In this document: piece by piece, positions 5,850 to 8,463 of the stretch
How positions within the stretch are numbered: position 1 is the stretch's first letter
Layout: each line of letters begins with the position of its first letter
DNA from: an uncultured Bacteroidota bacterium
GTDB lineage: Bacteria; Bacteroidota; Bacteroidia; Chitinophagales; Chitinophagaceae
Length of the DNA: 8,463 bases
Direction: 5' to 3'
Assembly: GCA_946479535.1 (NCBI GenBank)
Contig: CAMLGP010000086.1
Coordinates: 1-8,463, forward strand
Notes under the pieces: model-generated
The model's database searches: none
Seen by the model: only the letters and a program-made list of their open reading frames with translations
What the model was told of the DNA's origin: nothing
Program-made: the position numbers and the translations under genes

Positions 5850-7826
5850 TTAAATTTTATTGTCCATAGGTTGAATGATAACTTTTGTACCGGACGGATG
5901 AACGGTAGCCCAGTTTATTTCCCATCCTGCTTCATTAGCGCGTGCCCGCATATTTTTCAGGCCGTTCCCTTCTCCCTTTGATGAATTGAGATGAGCGCTT
6001 ATACCTCTGCCATTATCTGTGATACTTATTTTCCAACTGGTATCCCCCTGTATTTCTACTATGATCTCACTGGCAGCGCTGTGTTTTACTGCATTGGTAA
6101 TGGCTTCCTGTATTACCTGGAAAAGATGGAAGGCCTGGGTAGGTGGTATTGATATATCGTTTACAATATGCTCAATTACTTCCATCTGAATTCCATGGTG
6201 GCTTTTGCGGATACGGTTCAAAAATACCTTGATCCTGTCACTGATGGCAGTGAACGTAAGTACCTCTTTATTTAATGCCCAGATGGTATCACTTAGCTGT
6301 GAAACCATTGCCTGGGAGTTGTTATTCAGTTCACCCAGGGCAGTTTTGTTTTCCTCGCTGATCCCGTTGGATTGTATAAAATCCAGGTTGGAGGCAATAG
6401 AGGCCGCATAGGCGCCAAGATTATCATGAAGATCAGCTGCTATCCGTTTACGTTCATTTTCTTCTGCATCCGCTACTGCTTTTGTGGCCAGCTGTTTTTC
6501 ACGCTCAATTATTCCTGTCATTTTGAGTTTCTGTTTTTTCCGGTAATCCCTGAAAAACATCCATGAAATGACAATTACAAGAGCGCCGGCGCTTATCCCA
6601 GCCAGAAGGAAGTTATTTTTTTGTGCTATCGTCAACTGCTGCTGAATGATCGTATTCTCCTTTTTTTGAACTTCATATTTCGTTTGCATCTCGGCAATTG
6701 CCAGGTCAGCCTCAGCATCTGCTAATGAATCTTTGGCAAGAATGATCTGTTCCAGTGTTTGCTCATAGTCTTTTGTATTTCCTTTGAGCTTATAACATTT
6801 TGCCAGCAGATCATAATATCCAATGCGGAGACTCAGGTTATTAGTAAAGGTCTTTGTTGGTGTTGAAACAGTACCAACAAGACTTCCCCGCTGCAGTTTG
6901 TTATTGCAAAATTCAATGGCTTTGTCAATCTGGTTGGTAGAGATATAAAAATTTATGAGGGAAATATGGTCATCGGACCATACACCTTCATCGCCCATTT
7001 TTTGCCTCACATCAATCATTTCTTTCAATGCAGATTCTGCCTTTGTAATATCATTGGCCTTTAAGTAAACATTCGATTGTCTTTGCAAGGCCATCGCCAG
7101 GATATTGAGGTTTTGCTCTTTCCGTAAAATAGCCAGACCCCGTTCACCATTAACTACTGCAGAGTCCACCCTGTTATTTAAAAGCCATGCCTGGGCCAGG
7201 TTGATATAGATGGATGCACGAACTGTATTAAACCGGGGGCCTTGATCAAGGAATGATAATGCACGCCGGAACCATTCCATTGCTTCTGACGGTGCTTCAC
7301 GGGCAATTGCTATTGAACCAATGGTATTCATATTGGAACTTATAACCAATGTATCACTAAATTTTTCCGCCTGGTTCACAATTTTGTATAACAGGTTCAA
7401 TGCTTCAGGGTATTTGCCCCGGCTTCCGTGATAAAGGGCTTCCTGTCTTGCTGCTTTAAAATAAATGGCTCTTTCTTCAGGAATTGTAATATCATTTTTT
7501 TTGACAATCGGTTCGATGGAAGCTACTGCGCTATCAACCCATCCCCATCTGAAATAATCATTGGCAACCGCAATTTCTGCCAGTGATCTTGATTTTTTGT
7601 CACCTGCCTTTTTTGCCAGATCCCGGGCGGCATAAGAATAATAATCTAATGTATCGCGGTTCACACTTTGATATTCTTCACAGAGAGCAAGCATGGCCTC
7701 CAGCCGGCTTTTATCGTTACCAGCGCGATAGACAGCTTGCAATAAGCTGTCTATCGAACTGGTTTGAGATAAAGCAGCGGTGACGAATAATAATTGTATT
7801 ACCAGTATTGCAGCACCACGCTTCAT
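5850..7826 (-). CDS. TPR-containing sensor histidine kinase (HisKA_3/HATPase_c)
   Basis: From the ATG at 7826 the protein has 658 residues. Residues 1-20 form a Sec signal peptide ending AALS, followed by Gln21. Residues about 21-370 are helical with tetratricopeptide-like repeats (for example around YPEALNLLYKIVNQ and SEAMEWFRRALSFLDQ), predicted to be periplasmic. A coiled coil lies at about 357-401 and one membrane helix at 406-425, followed by FFRDYRKK. The cytoplasmic HisKA_3 domain contains ERKRIAADLHDNLGAY with predicted phosphoacceptor His467. The HATPase domain shows the N-box QEAITNAVKHS (Asn578), the G1 box DNGRGI (Asp604) and GEGNGLKNM (Gly620/622). It autophosphorylates and would pass phosphate to the regulator 4 bases downstream. 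The frame stays open upstream to 7919, but that would put 31 residues before the signal peptide, so 7826 is preferred. The signal sensed is unknown. Confidence 0.93.
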   Translation of the reverse strand: MKRGAAILVIQLLFVTAALSQTSSIDSLLQAVYRAGNDKSRLEAMLALCEEYQSVNRDTLDYYSYAARDLAKKAGDKKSRSLAEIAVANDYFRWGWVDSAVASIEPIVKKNDITIPEERAIYFKAARQEALYHGSRGKYPEALNLLYKIVNQAEKFSDTLVISSNMNTIGSIAIAREAPSEAMEWFRRALSFLDQGPRFNTVRASIYINLAQAWLLNNRVDSAVVNGERGLAILRKEQNLNILAMALQRQSNVYLKANDITKAESALKEMIDVRQKMGDEGVWSDDHISLINFYISTNQIDKAIEFCNNKLQRGSLVGTVSTPTKTFTNNLSLRIGYYDLLAKCYKLKGNTKDYEQTLEQIILAKDSLADAEADLAIAEMQTKYEVQKKENTIIQQQLTIAQKNNFLLAGISAGALVIVISWMFFRDYRKKQKLKMTGIIEREKQLATKAVADAEENERKRIAADLHDNLGAYAASIASNLDFIQSNGISEENKTALGELNNNSQAMVSQLSDTIWALNKEVLTFTAISDRIKVFLNRIRKSHHGIQMEVIEHIVNDISIPPTQAFHLFQVIQEAITNAVKHSAASEIIVEIQGDTSWKISITDNGRGISAHLNSSKGEGNGLKNMRARANEAGWEINWATVHPSGTKVIIQPMDNKI

Positions 7827-7844
7827 ATAATCAGTAATATACTT

Positions 7845-7852
7845 CAAACATA
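7845..7852 (-). promoter_or_regulatory. Candidate -7 box (TATGTTTG) for the kinase-regulator operon
   Basis: The minus-strand TATGTTTG fits TAnnTTTG exactly and lies between the LRR gene's stop (7867) and the kinase ATG (7826). It would start transcription near 7838 with a leader of about 12 bases. I see no TTG at the -33 position. If real, it lets the kinase-regulator pair be expressed independently of the interrupted LRR gene. Confidence 0.4.
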
Positions 7853-7866
7853 ATCTGATTCCAAGG

Positions 7867-8463
7867 TTATTGACTGCATTGACCGGCGATAATTTGTTGC
7901 TGGGTAGGATTGTACCCATTATTAGTTACCATATAGGAGCCGGAAATTTCGCCTGCTTTTACCACTTTGGAGATACCGCAAAGATTCTTCAGCACGGTAT
8001 TTTCATTAATGGTAATGTTGCCGATAGGTCCCCCAACATTGGTCAACCCATTCAGGTTAGCCAATTTGGGATTTTGACCAAGCAAAATGCTGATCTTCAT
8101 AGAAGTAATTTTTTCAAGGCCATCGAGGTTGAGCAATTCAGGGTTACGGGCAATAAAAATGCCTGATACATTGGCGAGAGAAGTAAAACCTGCCAGAGAA
8201 GTAAGCCTGTTGTTATCGGTAATATAGATCAACCGGGTTTCTACAAGTCCGGATGAATTCAGTTTGCCCAATCCATTTATGCTGGTAAGGTTGGTATTTA
8301 CTATACGAAAGTCCTGCCCAATACTCTCCAGGTTTTTAAATCCACTGATATCTGTTAAATTCTTTCAACCGATGTTGAACATAGCGCCTACTGTCTTCAA
8401 ATTTTGAAAACCTTTGATACTGTTTAATGGACCTGTGTAACCAGATCCGGAAGCTGATTCCAG
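7867..8463 (-). pseudogene. Leucine-rich-repeat (receptor L-domain-like) protein, C-terminal part, interrupted by an in-frame TGA
   Basis: The minus-strand frame entering at 8463 encodes about seven repeats of 23-28 residues, with a pattern like NLxxIGxxxxIxxNxxLTSLxGL. Examples are ITDNNRLTSLAGFTSL, FIARNPELLNLDGLEKI and LLGQNPKLANLNGLTNV. This resembles the receptor L-domain/SPS2 type of LRR found in secreted Bacteroidota proteins. It ends with NNGYNPTQQQIIAGQCSQ, a typical capping end with one Cys. The frame carries a TGA at 8365-8367 inside one repeat, with LRR sequence continuing in the same frame on both sides. No ATG occurs between that stop and 8172, so a clean restart is unlikely; the first in-frame alternative is TTG at 8271. 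The N-terminus is outside the window. The gene is probably inactivated by a point mutation, unless the TGA is a sequencing error. It lies 40 bases upstream of the kinase start. Confidence 0.7.

Noticed and set aside
7827..7919. Longer start for the TPR kinase, 31 codons upstream
   Set aside because: It would place a polar segment before a clear signal peptide and overlap the end of the LRR gene. The ATG at 7826 starts directly with the signal sequence.
7870..8166. Open frame of 98 codons on the plus strand
   Set aside because: It is antisense to the LRR repeats, whose periodic pattern shows that the minus strand is the coding one.
7867..8463. LRR repeats as a DNA-level tandem repeat or CRISPR-like array
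   Set aside because: The periodicity is in the protein pattern (about 23-28 residues). The DNA of the repeats has diverged, with no identical repeat units or spacers.

Overview
The window looks like a chromosomal stretch from a Bacteroidota bacterium, probably Chitinophagaceae or a close relative. The grounds are minus-strand boxes matching the Bacteroidota -7 element TAnnTTTG, start codons in AT-rich leaders without strong Shine-Dalgarno sequences, several lipoproteins, a periplasmic-TPR sensor kinase paired with a LuxR-type regulator, and a receptor-L-domain-like leucine-rich repeat (LRR) protein. The taxonomic call is inference. No tRNA, rRNA, CRISPR, transposase or phage gene was seen.

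Left part, minus strand (about 1705 to 1): a tightly packed operon reads leftward. It encodes a cysteine-containing lipoprotein of unknown function, a small protein with seven predicted membrane helices, and the first 101 residues of a HisKA_3 sensor histidine kinase that runs off the left edge. The kinase start overlaps the end of the membrane-protein gene by 31 bases. The kinase has only one helix and almost no extracytoplasmic sequence, so the seven-helix protein and/or the lipoprotein are candidates for its sensory input.

Centre, plus strand (2025 to 4943): two closely spaced genes encode a 279-residue lipoprotein and a 688-residue protein that I cannot assign to a family. The large protein has no recognisable signal peptide, yet it carries a cysteine cluster, a TIG/Ig-like beta region and a strongly hydrophobic helical hairpin near its C-terminus. 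The pair is a self-contained unit: a divergent intergenic region with two perfect inverted repeats lies upstream, and a strong stem-loop terminator with T-runs on both strands lies downstream. This is the most likely place for something undescribed.

Right part, minus strand (8463 to 5168): the C-terminal part of an LRR protein is interrupted by a single in-frame TGA. It is followed by a 658-residue sensor kinase (signal peptide, TPR region, membrane helix, HisKA_3 and HATPase) and, 4 bases later, a NarL/FixJ-type response regulator. Kinase and regulator form a complete two-component system, with a possible -7 box of their own between the LRR stop and the kinase start.

Together the window shows two signal-transduction operons flanking an unassigned surface-protein cassette. 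Whether either two-component system controls the cassette cannot be decided from the sequence.
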